Position numbers and translations under genes: made by a program. Shown here piece by piece: positions 22,346-33,650 of a stretch of 64,000 bases of DNA. This DNA is from Aradus depressus (lineage: Eukaryota; Arthropoda; Insecta; Hemiptera; Aradidae), in contig OY759224.1 of NCBI GenBank assembly GCA_963662175.1, forward strand, positions 36,341,489 to 36,405,488, in the 5' to 3' direction. Below the pieces are notes generated by a model. That model made no database searches. It was not told the origin of the DNA and worked only from the letters and a program-made list of their open reading frames with translations. Numbering within the stretch: the stretch's first letter is position 1; each line of letters begins with the position of its first letter.

Positions 22346-25300
22346 AGATTTAATATTCGTTAAAACTGATAGAGAACGACCGGATTATCTGAATCCTACA
22401 CAAAAATCAAAATAAAAATGTTTTTCAAAAAATTTGCGCTATTTAACGGTTTATAGGCTTAATAATTGTTAAAACTGATACGAGAGACTCAGATTTATCC
22501 GGAAAGTCCCATCCGAAGGACGACGTGCTCGAGGCTATTTTCAACCTAAGTGATATTTCACCTACCCAGGTTTATTTACATAACACACGTCTCATTATCG
22601 AGTACCTCACATTCGAAAAAGCCCTGGATCATCACTTAAAGTCCCATCCGAAGGACGACATGCTCAAAGTGTTTTTTAACTTCCCGATTGAAACATCTGA
22701 CCTAAGTGCCTCAACTAGATTTCTAAGTGGCGATCCTGAGCTCGGTAGACTCCATTCTTGAAATTTCTCGCTTTTTAACGGTTTATAGATTTAATATTTG
22801 TTAAAACTGATAGAGAACGACCGGATTATCTGAATCCTACACAAAAATCAAAATAAAAATGTTTTTCAAAAAATTTGCGCTATTTAACGGTTTATAGGCT
22901 TAATAATTGTTAAAACTGATACGACAGATTCAGATTTATCCGGAAAGTCCCATCCGAAGGACGACGTGCTCAAGGCTATTTTCAAGCTAAGTGAAATTTC
23001 ACCTACCCAGGTTTATTTACATAACATACGTCTCATTATCGAGTACCTCACATTCGAAAAAGTCCTGGAACATCGCTTAAAGTCCCATCCGAAGGACGAC
23101 GTGCTCATAGTTATTTTTCACTTCCCGATTAAAACATCTGACCTAAGTGCCTCAGCTAGATTTCTAAGTGGCGATCCTGAGCTCGGTAGACTCCATTCTT
23201 CAAATTTCTCGCTTTTTAACGGTTTATAGATTAAATATTTGTTAAAACTGATAGAGAACGACCGGATTATCTGAATCCTACACAAAAATCAAAATAAAAA
23301 TGTTTTTCAAAAAATTTGCGCTATTTAACGGTTTATAGGCTTAATAATTGTTAAAACTGATACGACAGATTCAGATTTATCCGGAAAGTCCCATCCGAAG
23401 GACGACGTGCTCAAGGCTTTCAACCTAAGTAGAAATTGACCTACCCAGGTTTATTTACATAACATACGTCTCATTATCGAGTACCTCACATTCGGAAAAG
23501 TCCTGGAACATCGCTTAAAGTCCCATCCGAAGGACGACGTGCTCATAGTTATTTTTCACTTCCCGATTAAAACATCTGACCTAAGTGCCTCAGCTAAATT
23601 TCTAAGTGGCGATCCTGAGCTCGGTAGACTCCATTCTTCAAATTTCTCGCTTTTTAACGGTTTATAGATTAAATATTTGTTAAAACTGAGAGAGAACGAC
23701 CGGATTATCTGAATCGCACACAAAAATCAAAATAAAAATGTTTTTCAAAAAATTTGCGCTATTTAACAGTTTATAGGCTTAATAATTGTTAAAACTGATA
23801 CGACAGATTCAGATTTATCCGGAAAGTCCCATCCGAAGGACGACGTGCTCAAGGCTTTCAAGCTAAGTGAAATTTCACCTACCCAGGTTTATTTACATAA
23901 CATACGTCTCATTATCGAGTACCTCACATTCGAAAAAGTCCTGGAACATCGCTTAAAGTCCCATCCGAAGGACGACGTGCTCATAGTTATTTTTCACTTC
24001 CCTATTAAAACATCTGACCTAAGTGCCTCAGCTAGATTTCTAAGTGGCGATCCTGAGCTCGGTAGACTCCATTCTTCAAATTTCTCGCTTTTTAACGGTT
24101 TATAGATTAAATATTTGTTAAAACTGATGGAGAACGACCGGATTATCTGAATCCTACACAAAAATCAAAATGAAAATGTTTTTCAAAAAATTTGCGCTAT
24201 TTAACAGTTTATAGGCTTAATAATTGTTAAAACTGATACGACAGATTCAGATTTATCCGGAAAGTCCCATCCGAAGGACGACGTGCTCAAGGCTTTCAAC
24301 CTAAGTAGAAATTGACCTACCCAGGTTTATTTACATAACATACGTCTCATTATCGAGTACCTCACATTCGAAAAAGCCCTGGATCATTGCTTAATGTCCC
24401 ATCCGAAGGACGACGTGCTCAAAGTTATTTTTATCTTCCCGAATAAAACATCTGACCTAAGTGCCTCAACTAGATTTCTAAGTGGCGATCCTGAGCTCGG
24501 TAGACTCCATTCTTGAAATTTCTCGCTTTTTAACGGTTTATAGATTTAATATTTGTTAAAACTGATAGAGAACGACCGGATTATCTGAATCCTACACAAA
24601 AATCAAGATAAAAATGTTTTTCAAAAAATTCACGCTACTTAACGGTTTATAGGTTTAATAATTGTTAAAACTGATACGAGAGATTCAGATTTATCCGGAA
24701 AGTCCCATCCGAAGGACGACGTGCTCAAGGCTATTTTCAACCTAAGTGATATTTCACCTACCCAGGTTAATATACATAACATACGTCTCATTATCGAGTA
24801 CCTCACATTCGAAAAAGCCCTGGATCATCGTTTAAAGTCCCATCCGAAGGACGACGTGCTCATAGTTATTTTTCACTTCCCGATTAAAACATCTGACCTA
24901 AGTGCCTCAGCTAAATTTCTAAGTGGCGATCCTGAGCTCGGTAGACTCCATTCTTCAAATTTCTCGCTTTTTAACGGTTTATAGATTAAATATTTGTTAA
25001 AACTGATAGAGAACGACCGGATTATCTGAATCCTACACAAAAATCAAAATAAAAATGTTTTTCAAAAAATTCACGCTATTTAACGGTTTATAGGTTTAAT
25101 AATTGTTAAAACTGATACGAGAGATTCAGATTTATCCGGAAAGTCCCATCCGAAGGACGACGTGCTCAAGGCTTTCAACCTAAGTAGAAATTGACCTACC
25201 CAGGTTTATTTACATAACATACGTCTCATTATCGAGTACCTCACATTCGGAAAAGTCCTGGAACATCGCTTAAAGTCCCATCCGAAGGACGACGTGCTCA

Positions 25301-28300
25301 TAGTTATTTTTCACTTCCCGATTAAAACATCTGACCTAAGTGCCTCAGCTAAATTTCTAAGTGGCGATCCTGAGCTCGGTAGACTCCATTCTTCAAATTT
25401 CTCGCTTTTTAACGGTTTATAGATTAAATATTTGTTAAAACTGAGAGAGAACGACCATATTAACTGAATCCTACACAAAAATCAAAATAAAAATGTTTTT
25501 CAAAAAATTTGCGTTATTTAACGGTTTATAGGCTTAATAATTGTTAAAACTGATACGAAAGATTCAGATTTATCCGGAAAGTCCCATCCGAAGGACGACG
25601 TGCTCAAGGCTATTTTCAAGCTAAGTGAAATTTCACCTACCCAGGTTTATTTACATAACATACGTCTCATTATCGAGTACCTCACATTCGAAAAAGTCCT
25701 GGAACATCGCTTAAAGTCCCATCCGAAGGACGACGTGCTCATAGTTATTTTTCACTTCCCTATTAAAACATCTGACCTAAATGCCTCAGCTAGATTTCTA
25801 AGTGGCGATCCTGAGCTCGGTAGACTCCATTCTTCAAATTTCTCGCTTTTTAACGGTTTATAGATTAAATATTTGTTAAAACTGATAGAGAACGACCGGA
25901 TTATCTGAATCGTACACAAAAATCAAAATAAAAATGTTTTTCAAAAAATTCACGCTATTTAACGGTTTATAGGTTTAATAATTGTTAAAACTGATACGAG
26001 AGATTCAGATTTATCCGGAAAGTCCCATCCGAAGGACGACGTGCTCAAGGCTTTCAACCTAAGTGGAAATTGACCTACCCAGGTTTATTTACATAACATA
26101 CGTCTCATTATCGAGTACCTCACATTCGGAAAAGTCCTGGAACATCGCTTAAAGTCCCATCCGAAGGACGACGTGCTCATAGTTATTTTTCACTTCCCGA
26201 TTAAAACATCTGACCTAAGTGCCTCAGCTAAATTTCTAAGTGGCGATCCTGAGCTCGGTAGACTCCATTCTTCAAATTTCTCGCTTTTTAACGGTTTATA
26301 GATTAAATATTTGTTAAAACTGAGAGAGAACGACCGGATTATCTGAATCCTACACAAAAATCAAAATAAAAATGTTTTTCAAAAAATTTGCGCTATTTAA
26401 CGGTTTATTGGCTTAATAATTGTTAAAACTGATACGAGAGATTCAGATTTATCCGGAAAGTCCCATCCGAAGGACGACGTGCTCAAGGCTATTTTCAACC
26501 TAAGTGATATTTCACCTACCCAGGTTTATTTACATAACATACGTCTCATTATCGAGTACCTCACATTCGAAAAAGCCCTGGATCATCGTATAAAGTCCCA
26601 TCCGAAGGACGACGTGCTCAAGGCTATTTTCAACCTAAGTGATATTTCACCTACCCAGGTTTATATACATAACATACGTCTCATTATCGAGTACCTCACA
26701 TTCGAAAAAGCCCTGGATCATCGTTTAAAGTCCCATCCGAAGGACGACGTGCTCATAGTTATTTTTCACTTCCCGATTAAAACATCTGACCTAAGTGCCT
26801 CAGCTAAATTTCTAAGTGGCGATCCTGAGCTCGGTAGACTCCATTCTTCAAATTTCTCGCTATTTAACGGTTTATAGATTTAATATTTGTTAAAACTGAT
26901 AGAGAACGACCGGATTATCTGAATCCTACACAAAAATCAAAATAAAAATGTTTTTCAAAAAATTTGCGCTATTTAACGGTTTATTGGCTTAATAATTGTT
27001 AAAACTGATACGAGAGATTCAGATTTATCCGGAAAGTCCCATCCGAAGGACGACGTGCTCAAGGCTATTTTCAACCTAAGTGATATTTCACCTACCCAGG
27101 TTTATTTACATAACATACGTCTCATTATCGAGTACCTCACATTCGAAAAAGCCCTGGATCATCGTTTAAAGTCCCATCCGAAGGACGACGTGCTCATAGT
27201 TATTTTTCACTTCCCGATTAAAACATCTGACCTAAGTGCCTCAGCTAAATTTCTAAGTGGCGATCCTGAGCTCGGTAGACTCCATTCTTCAAATTTCTCG
27301 CTTTTTAACGGTTTATAGATTAAATATTTGTTAAAACTGATAGAGAACGACCGGATTATCTGAATCCTACACAAAAATCAAAATAAAAATGTTTTTCAAA
27401 AAATTCACGCTATTTAACGGTTTATAGGTTTAATAATTGTTAAAACTGATACGAGAGATTCAGATTTATCCGGAAAGTCCCATCCGAAGGACGACGTGCT
27501 CAAGGCTATTTTCAACCTAAGTGATATTTCACCTACCCAGGTTTATTTACATAACATACGTCTCATTATCGAGTACCTCACATTCGAAAAAGCCCTGGAT
27601 CATCGTTTAAAGTCCCATCCGAAGGACGACGTGCTCATAGTTATTTTTCACTTCCCGATTAAAACATCTGACCTAAGTGCCTCAGCTAAATTTCTAAGTG
27701 GCGATCCTGAGCTCAGTACACTCCATTCTTCAAATTTCTCGCTTTTTAACGGTTTATAGATTAAATATTTGTTAAAACTGAGAGAGAACGACCGGATTAT
27801 CTGAATCCTACACAAAAATCAAAATAAAAATGTTTTTCAAAAAATTTGCGCTATTTAACGGTTTATAGGCTTAATAATTGTTAAAACTGATACGACAGAT
27901 TCAGATTTATCCGGAAAGTCCCATCCGAAGGACGACGTGCTCAAGGCTTTCAACCTAAGTAGAAATTGACCTACCCAGGTTTATTTACATAACATACGTC
28001 TCATTATCGAGTACCTCACATTCGAAAAAGCCCTGGATCATTGCTTAATGTCCCATCCGAAGGACGACGTGCTCAAAGTTATTTTTAGCTTCCCGATTAA
28101 AACATCTGACCTATGTGCCTCAACTAGATTTCTAAGTGGCGATCCTGAGCTCGGTAGACTCCATTCTTGAAATTTCTCGCTTTTTAACGGTTTATAGATT
28201 TAATATTTGTTAAAACTGATAGAGAACGACCGGATTATCTGAATCCTACACAAAAATCAAAATAAAAATGTTTTTCAAAAAATTTGCGCTATTTAACGGT

Positions 28301-29087
28301 TTATAGGCTTAATAATTGTTAAAACTGATACGACAGATTCAGATTTATCCGGAAAGTCCTATCCGAAGGACGACGTGCTCAAGGCTTTCAACCTAAGTAG
28401 AAATTGACCTACCCAGGTTTATATACATAACATACGTCTCATTATCGAGTACCTCACATTCGAAAAAGCCCTGGATCATCGTTTAAAGTCCCATCCGAAG
28501 GACGACGTGCTCAAAGTGTTTTTTAACTTCCCGATTGAAACATCTGACCTAAGTGCCTCAACTAGATTTCTAAGTGGCGATCCTGACCCCGGTAGACTCC
28601 ATTCTTGAAATTTCTCGCTTTTTAACGGTTTATAGATTTAATATTTGTTAAAACTGATAGAGAACGGCCGGATTATCTGAACCCCACACAAAAATCAAAA
28701 TGAAAACGTTTTTCAAAAAAATCGCGCTCTTTAACGGTTTATAGGCTTAATAATTGTTAAAACTGATACTACAGATTCAGATATATCCGGAAAGTCCCAT
28801 CCGAAGGACGACGTGCTCAAGACTTTCAACCTAAGTGGAAATTGACCTACCCAGGTTTATTTACATAACCTACGTCTCATTATCGAGTACCTCACATTCG
28901 AAAAAGCCCTGGATCATCGCTTAATGTCCCATCCGAAGGACGAAGTGCTCAAAGTTATTTTTAACTTCCCGATTAAAACATCTGACCTAAGTGCCTCAGC
29001 TAGATTTCTAAGTGGCGATCCTGAGCTCGGTAGACTCCATTCTTCAAATTTCTTGCTTTTTAACGGTTTATAGATTTAATATTTGTT
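22346..29087 (+). repeat. 440-bp satellite, array 2 (about 15 units, partly dimeric)
   Basis: Full-frame units begin their gtgctcaaggc module near 22525 (here gtgctcgaggc), 22966, 23845, 24721, 25600, 26479, 27055 and 27496. Units near 23405, 24284, 25163 and 26040 carry a short deletion variant (aaggctttcaacctaagtag or close variants). From about 22966 to 26479 the two kinds alternate, giving an 880-bp higher-order repeat. At 26590-26730 one 135-bp module is duplicated. Confidence 0.9.
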
Positions 29088-29278
29088 AACTGACAGAGCC
29101 ATAGAGTGTGCTGGTTTCGGATTATGCCAACGTCAGCACAACGTTCAGACTGACTCTAAATATGGTGACACCGAACCACTATGGAAGAAAAATGCCAAAA
29201 AAAAAAAGATGTATGTATAGATATGAACACAAATTAAAACATTTTGATATAATCTATATTATCATCATTGTGATATAA
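29088..29278 (+). repeat. 200-bp linker before internal Helitron 5' end (copy 2)
   Basis: Near-identical to 19798-19998, again placed between the end of a 440-bp array and a Helitron 5' end. Confidence 0.8.
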
Positions 29279-30791
29279 TCTATATTAATAAAGCTGAAAC
29301 GGGGTTTGTTTGTATGTATGTATGTTGGTTCCAGCATCACGCCCAAACCGCTGGACGGATTTTTATGAAACTACCCATGTAGCATCCTTTTGAGCCCGAT
29401 TGAATAATAGGCTATGTGGCGTCCCAAAATTTTGATCGGGAGGGGGGGTTGTAAGGGGGCCTAAGTATAAAAATAGTGCTAACTCATTAACTAATGGGCG
29501 AATTGTCATGAAATTTCACAGGTAGTCTTTTTAAAATCCAAACCGGAAAAAAAGGTGTGTGGCGTCCCAAAGTTTTGATCGGGAGAGGGGGTTGTAAGGG
29601 GGGCCTAAATATATAAATAGTGCCAACACATTAACTAATGGTCGAATTGTCATGAAATTTCACACGTAGTCTTTTTAAAAGCCAAACAAGAAAAAAAGGT
29701 GTGTGGCGTCCCAAAGTTTTGAACGGGAGGGGGGGGGGTTGTGGGGGGGCCTAAGTATAAATATAGAGCTAACTCATTAACTAATGGGCGAATCGTCATG
29801 AAATTTCACACGTAGTCTTTTTAAAAGCCAAACAGGAAAAAAAGGTGTGTGGCGTCTCAAAGTTTTGAACGGGAGGGGGGGTTGTGGGGGGGCCTAAGTA
29901 TAAATATAGAGCTAACTCATTAACTAATGGGCGAATCGTCATGAAATTTCACACGTAGTCTTTTTAAAAGCCAAACAGGAAAAAAAGGTGTGTGGCGTCC
30001 CAAAGTTTTGACAGGAGGGGGGGTTGTGGGGGGGCCTAAGTATAAATATAGAGCTAACTCTTTAACAGTTGGTCGGATTGTCACGAAGTTTCACATGTAG
30101 TATTCCTGAAGACCAAATAAAAAAATAAGGTGTGTGGCGTCCCAAAGTTTTGAACGGGAGGGGTGGATGTGGGGGGGCCTAAGTATAAATATAGAGCTAA
30201 CTCATTAACTAATGGGCGAATCGTCATGAAATTTCACATGTAGTATTTTTAAAAGCCAAATAGCAAAAAAAGGTGTGTGGCGTCCCAAAGTTTTGACAGG
30301 AGGGGGGGTTGTGGGGGGGCCTAAGTATAAATATAGAGCTAACTCTTTAACAGTTGGTCGGATTGTCACGAAGTTTCACATGTAGTATTCCTGAAGACCA
30401 AATAAAAAAATAGGCGGTGTGACGGCTCAAAAGTTTTACGGGAGGGGGGGTTGTGGGGGGACCTAAGTATAAATATAGAGCTAACTCATTAACTAATGGG
30501 CGAATCGTCATGAAATTACACGTGGTATTTTTAAAAGCCAAATAGGAAAAAAAGGTGTGTGGCGTCCCAAAGTTTTGAACGGGAGGGGGGGTTGTAAGGG
30601 GGGCCTAAGTATAAATATAGAGCTAATTCTTTAACGGTTGGTCGGATTGTCACGAAATTTCACATGGAGTATTCCTGAAGGCCAAATAGAAAAATAAGGT
30701 GTGTGGCGTCCCAAAGTTTTGAACGGGAGGGGGGTTGTGGGGGGGCCCAAGTATAAATATAGAGCTAACTCATTAACTAATGGGCGAATCG
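29279..30791 (+). repeat. Helitron unit 3: 5' end and about 10 leader repeats
   Basis: Same start motif, with about ten 145-bp leader repeats in an order that differs from units 1 and 2. It switches abruptly to minisatellite at 30791 in mid-repeat. Confidence 0.87.
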
Positions 30792-32082
30792 CGTTCCTAA
30801 CTATGTACTGGCTGTGGGGTTCGCTGTTGCAAGGCACCTACAAGACATTTACTAGCTGTGATGCCCAGCGTTCCTAATTACGTACTAGCTGTGGGGTCTG
30901 CTGTTGCAAGGCGCTAGCAGTGTGGCCCAGCGTATTTAACTACGTAGGTACTAGCTGTGGGGTCCACCGTTGCAAAACTCATACTAGCTGTGATGCCCTG
31001 TGGTTCTAACTACATACTATCTGTGGGGTCCGCAGTTGCAAGGCACCTACTACCTGTAGGGCCCAGCGTTCCTAAAAACGTACTAACTGTGAGGTCCGTC
31101 GTTGCAAAAGCATACTAGCTGTGATGCCCAGGGTTCCTAATATCGTACTAGCTGTGGGGTCCGTTGTTGCAAGGCATTTACTAGCTGTAGTGCCCAGCGT
31201 TCCTAACTATGTACTAGCTGTGAAGTTCGCTGTTGCAAAGCACTTACTAAGTGTAATGCCCAGCGTATTTAACTACATACTAGCTGTGGGGTCCGCTGTT
31301 GCAAGGCGCTAGCAGTGTGGCCCAGCGTATTTAACTACGTAGGTACTAGCTCTGGGATCCACCGTTGCAAAACTCATACTAGCTGTGATGCCCTGTGGTT
31401 CTAACTACATACTATCTGTGGGGTCCGCAGTTGCAAGGCACCTACTACCTGTAGGGCCCAGCGTTCCTAAAAACGTACTAGCTGTGGGGTCCGTCGTTGC
31501 AAAAGCATACTAGCTGTGATGCCCAGGGTTCCTAATATCGTACTAGCTGTGGGGTCCGTTGTTGCAAGGCATTTACTAGCTGTAGTGCCCAGCGTTCCTA
31601 ACTATGTACTAGCTGTGAAGTTCGCTGTTGCAAAGCACTTACTAACTGTAATGCCCAGCGTATTTAACCACATATAAGCTGTGGGGTTCGCTGTTGCAAG
31701 GCACTTAATAGCTGTGATGCCCAGCGTATTTAACTACATACAAGCTGTGGGGTTCGCTGTTGCAAGGCACTTAATAGCTGTGATGCCCAGCGTTCCTAAC
31801 TTCGTACTAGCTGTGGGGTCCGCCGTCGCAAGGCACATACTAGCTATGATGCCCAGCATTCCCAACTACGTACTAGCTGTGGTGCTCAGCGTTGCAAGCC
31901 ACATACTAGCTATGGTCACAAACGTTCTTAAGTACGCACTGACTATGACGTCCAGCGATGCTAAGTATTCACTAGGTGTGGCTTCCGCCGTTGAAAGGCG
32001 CATACTAGCTGTGGTGCCCAGGAGTCCTAAATACTTACTAGCGTTACAACAGCTGAAGGACTATAAGCCTTATTCCGTATGA
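30792..32082 (+). repeat. Helitron unit 3: 66-bp minisatellite, expanded
   Basis: A block of about 400 bp containing ggcgctagcagtgtggccc occurs twice (from 30910 and 31310), so this array expanded independently of units 1 and 2. Confidence 0.88.
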
Positions 32083-32194
32083 ATAATTGAAAATTATAAC
32101 ATCATGAATGTACTGTCGAGGAACTGAATAGCGTTATAGAAGATATTGGGACAAAAATCAAAGTTCCCCGGGCAACGCCGGGTATTACTGCTAG
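32083..32194 (+). other. Helitron true 3' terminus
   Basis: Hairpin cccgg-gcaacg-ccggg at 32167-32182, then CTAG at 32191-32194 followed by host T. This is the only one of the three 3' ends that keeps CTAG. Confidence 0.92.
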
Positions 32195-32300
32195 TAATAT
32201 ATATACATATGGTCTGCACTTATCAGGTGGCAGGCTGGCAATGTTGTTTGTGTATTTGTCCGCTTAGCGACACCGTCGTTGTTCGGGTACATTCGCTACA
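32195..32300 (-). repeat. 5' LTR of gypsy, 5' portion (106 bp)
   Basis: Colinear with 11844-11949. It ends in gctaca (minus-strand TGTAGC), directly followed by the AGAT duplication. Confidence 0.93.
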
Positions 32301-32502
32301 AGATAAACCAAATTTAGAATATGCCACTTTGCCTAATACATATTCAGATGAGCAGTAATTTTTTCAGGATAAGCACATTCTAATAGACAACCCAAATTTA
32401 GAATATGCCACTTTGCCTTTACATATTCAGATGAGTAGTAATTTATCAGGATAAGCACATTCTAATAGATAACCCAAATTTAGAATATGCCACTAGAATA
32501 TG
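32301..32502 (+). repeat. 83-bp tandem repeat, right part
   Basis: It resumes the unit broken at 11773. Further units start at 32368 and 32450. The last one is interrupted by the PIF/Harbinger element and its end is seen at 33624-33650 (tacatattcagatg). Confidence 0.88.
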
Positions 32503-32599
32503 CCCACACACGCTCAGTTTTTAACACAGGCCTGCTTGCGCAAACCAAGTTTGCGCAAATTGGTCTGTGCTGCTGGCCTGTGCTTGGACCCACACGTAC

Positions 32600-33033
32600 A
32601 GTTCAACTGTCCAGATATTTGCTCAGTTCACAATGGCTTCTCATGTGATGTTGCCTGCCTCCTTCTCCTCGCTTGCGCTATCAAAAAGAAGCAACAGAAG
32701 AAACGTTCTGTAAACAGGACCAAAAGGACGAAAAGTTATCTGTTAAAAGGAAACCTGTTGTCTCACATCAGTTTACTAGAAGACTTGAAATTGGAAAAAC
32801 AGGATTGGTTTAACTATTTAAGAATGGACGAAGACACTTATTTACACTTGTTGAAACTGCTTTCTCCATTGATACAACGGCAAGATACGTGCATGAGGCA
32901 GTCAGTTTCATGTCATGAGAGCTTAAGCGCAACCTTAAGATTTCTTGCAACTGGCCGATCATACGAAGATCTGAAATTTATTGAACATAAAGTACAAAAA
33001 AACTCATTGTTTACAAATATCTGTCATCAATAG
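32600..33033 (+). pseudogene. Harbinger (HARBI1-like) transposase, N-terminal fragment
   Basis: The open frame runs from the element's left TIR to 33033. Recognisable residues are QDWFNYLRMDEDTYLHLLKL, then a SPLIQRQDT segment and HESLSATLRFLATGRSYEDL. This is the helical N-terminal region of PIF/Harbinger transposases. The sequence stops before the DDE_4 catalytic domain, where the element has its internal deletion. The first 35 codons of the frame are TIR-derived. The true start is uncertain; an ATG at about 32632 (ATGGCTTCTC) is in another frame. Confidence 0.85.
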
Positions 33034-33377
33034 TCAGACATAAAGTTAGTAAGAAAAGAAGATGCTGTACTCGTAGAAGAAGGCTTTGGATTCATATTGT
33101 TATCATTAATAGAACAGAAACTTTGAGCAGGAGGTTGTGGAAATGTATTCGTGACAACTAGAGTTTCGGCTGCTAACCTGTAATTTCTATTTGAGCAACC
33201 CAATTCAGCTTCAAACAACACGTCATTTATCAGCTTCTCAGCAAAAATTCTCTGATCATTCGGTAAACCTCTCAACTTATCCGCCACAGTTTTGCCTACT
33301 GTGTCAAACCTATCCTCTCTAATTTCTCTAATATTATCTCTAATAATATTCTCTATCCATGGTTTATAAACTGACAA
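33027..33377 (-). pseudogene. Harbinger accessory protein (MADF/Myb-like), C-terminal part
   Basis: The peptide includes KLRGLPNDQRIFAEKLINDV followed by LFEAELG, a pattern common at the C-terminus of MADF/BESS-type proteins encoded by insect PIF/Harbinger elements. In such elements the protein helps the transposase enter the nucleus and bind the ends. The N-terminal DNA-binding domain is missing. The frame overlaps the transposase remnant tail to tail by a few bases, as expected after an internal deletion. Confidence 0.65.
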
Positions 33378-33650
33378 AAAAAAAATTGAAGAAACTGGAA
33401 ACTTCGTACTGACCTGAAGACGTGGCCTGAGTCAGTTCAACTGAGACCCAAACCCGTGCAAACTCACTGGTCTGCGCAGGTCAAAATCAAACACAACTTG
33501 AAATTGCTCAGGCCAGGCCAGCGGCCTGCGCAGCCGGCTCGAACTATCCACAGACGCTCAGTTACACCTGCACAAACCTGGTTTGCGCAGGCTGGCCTGT
33601 GTTAAAAACTGAGCGTGTGTGGGGCCCTTTATACATATTCAGATGCGTAT

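Larger units (their letters stand above)
15991..32194 (+). mobile_element. Non-autonomous giant Helitron, tandem trimer, 16,204 bp
   Basis: It begins TC (tctatattaataaagctg) and ends CTAG. The 3' end is preceded by a GC hairpin (cccgg-gcaacg-ccggg), and the element sits exactly between A (15990) and T (32195). These are the defining Helitron features. Removing it restores the LTR: 70 + 106 = 176 bp. There is no Rep/helicase ORF, so it is non-autonomous. Inside are three Helitron units (15991-18362, 19999-22345, 29279-32194). Each has a 5' end, a 145-bp leader repeat array, a 66-bp minisatellite and the 3' hairpin. Arrays of a 440-bp satellite plus a 200-bp linker separate the units. Confidence 0.92.
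11774..32300 (-). mobile_element. Ty3/gypsy retrotransposon, 4,323 bp, interrupted by Helitron
   Basis: Its two 176-bp LTRs lie at 11774-11949 and 15921-15990 plus 32195-32300. It is flanked by a 4-bp AGAT duplication (11770-11773 and 32301-32304) in an 83-bp repeat. Gene order on the minus strand is gag, protease, RT-RNase H, integrase. Subtracting the 16,204-bp Helitron gives 4,323 bp. By eye the LTRs differ at 4 of 176 positions. Frame breaks in gag and pol make it inactive. Confidence 0.93.
32503..33623 (+). mobile_element. PIF/Harbinger element, internally deleted, about 55-bp TIRs
   Basis: Left cccacacacgctcag... (32503-32557) and right complement (33569-33623) match over about 55 bp with four mismatches. 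The element carries convergent remnants of both typical PIF/Harbinger genes: transposase on plus, MADF/Myb-type accessory protein on minus. It sits in the 83-bp repeat. I could not define the 3-bp target duplication, because the left flank looks locally duplicated (gaatatgc twice). Confidence 0.85.

Noticed and set aside
22525..27759. Series of 78-132 codon frames, one per 440-bp unit, resembling a multi-copy gene family
   Set aside because: They are satellite units. Half of the units carry frame-breaking deletions, the sequence contains SINE-derived DNA, and no domain is recognisable.
15991..32194. CRISPR array or prophage-like repeat region
   Set aside because: Repeats are long (66, 145, 440 bp), without unique spacers, in insect nuclear DNA with eukaryotic transposons.
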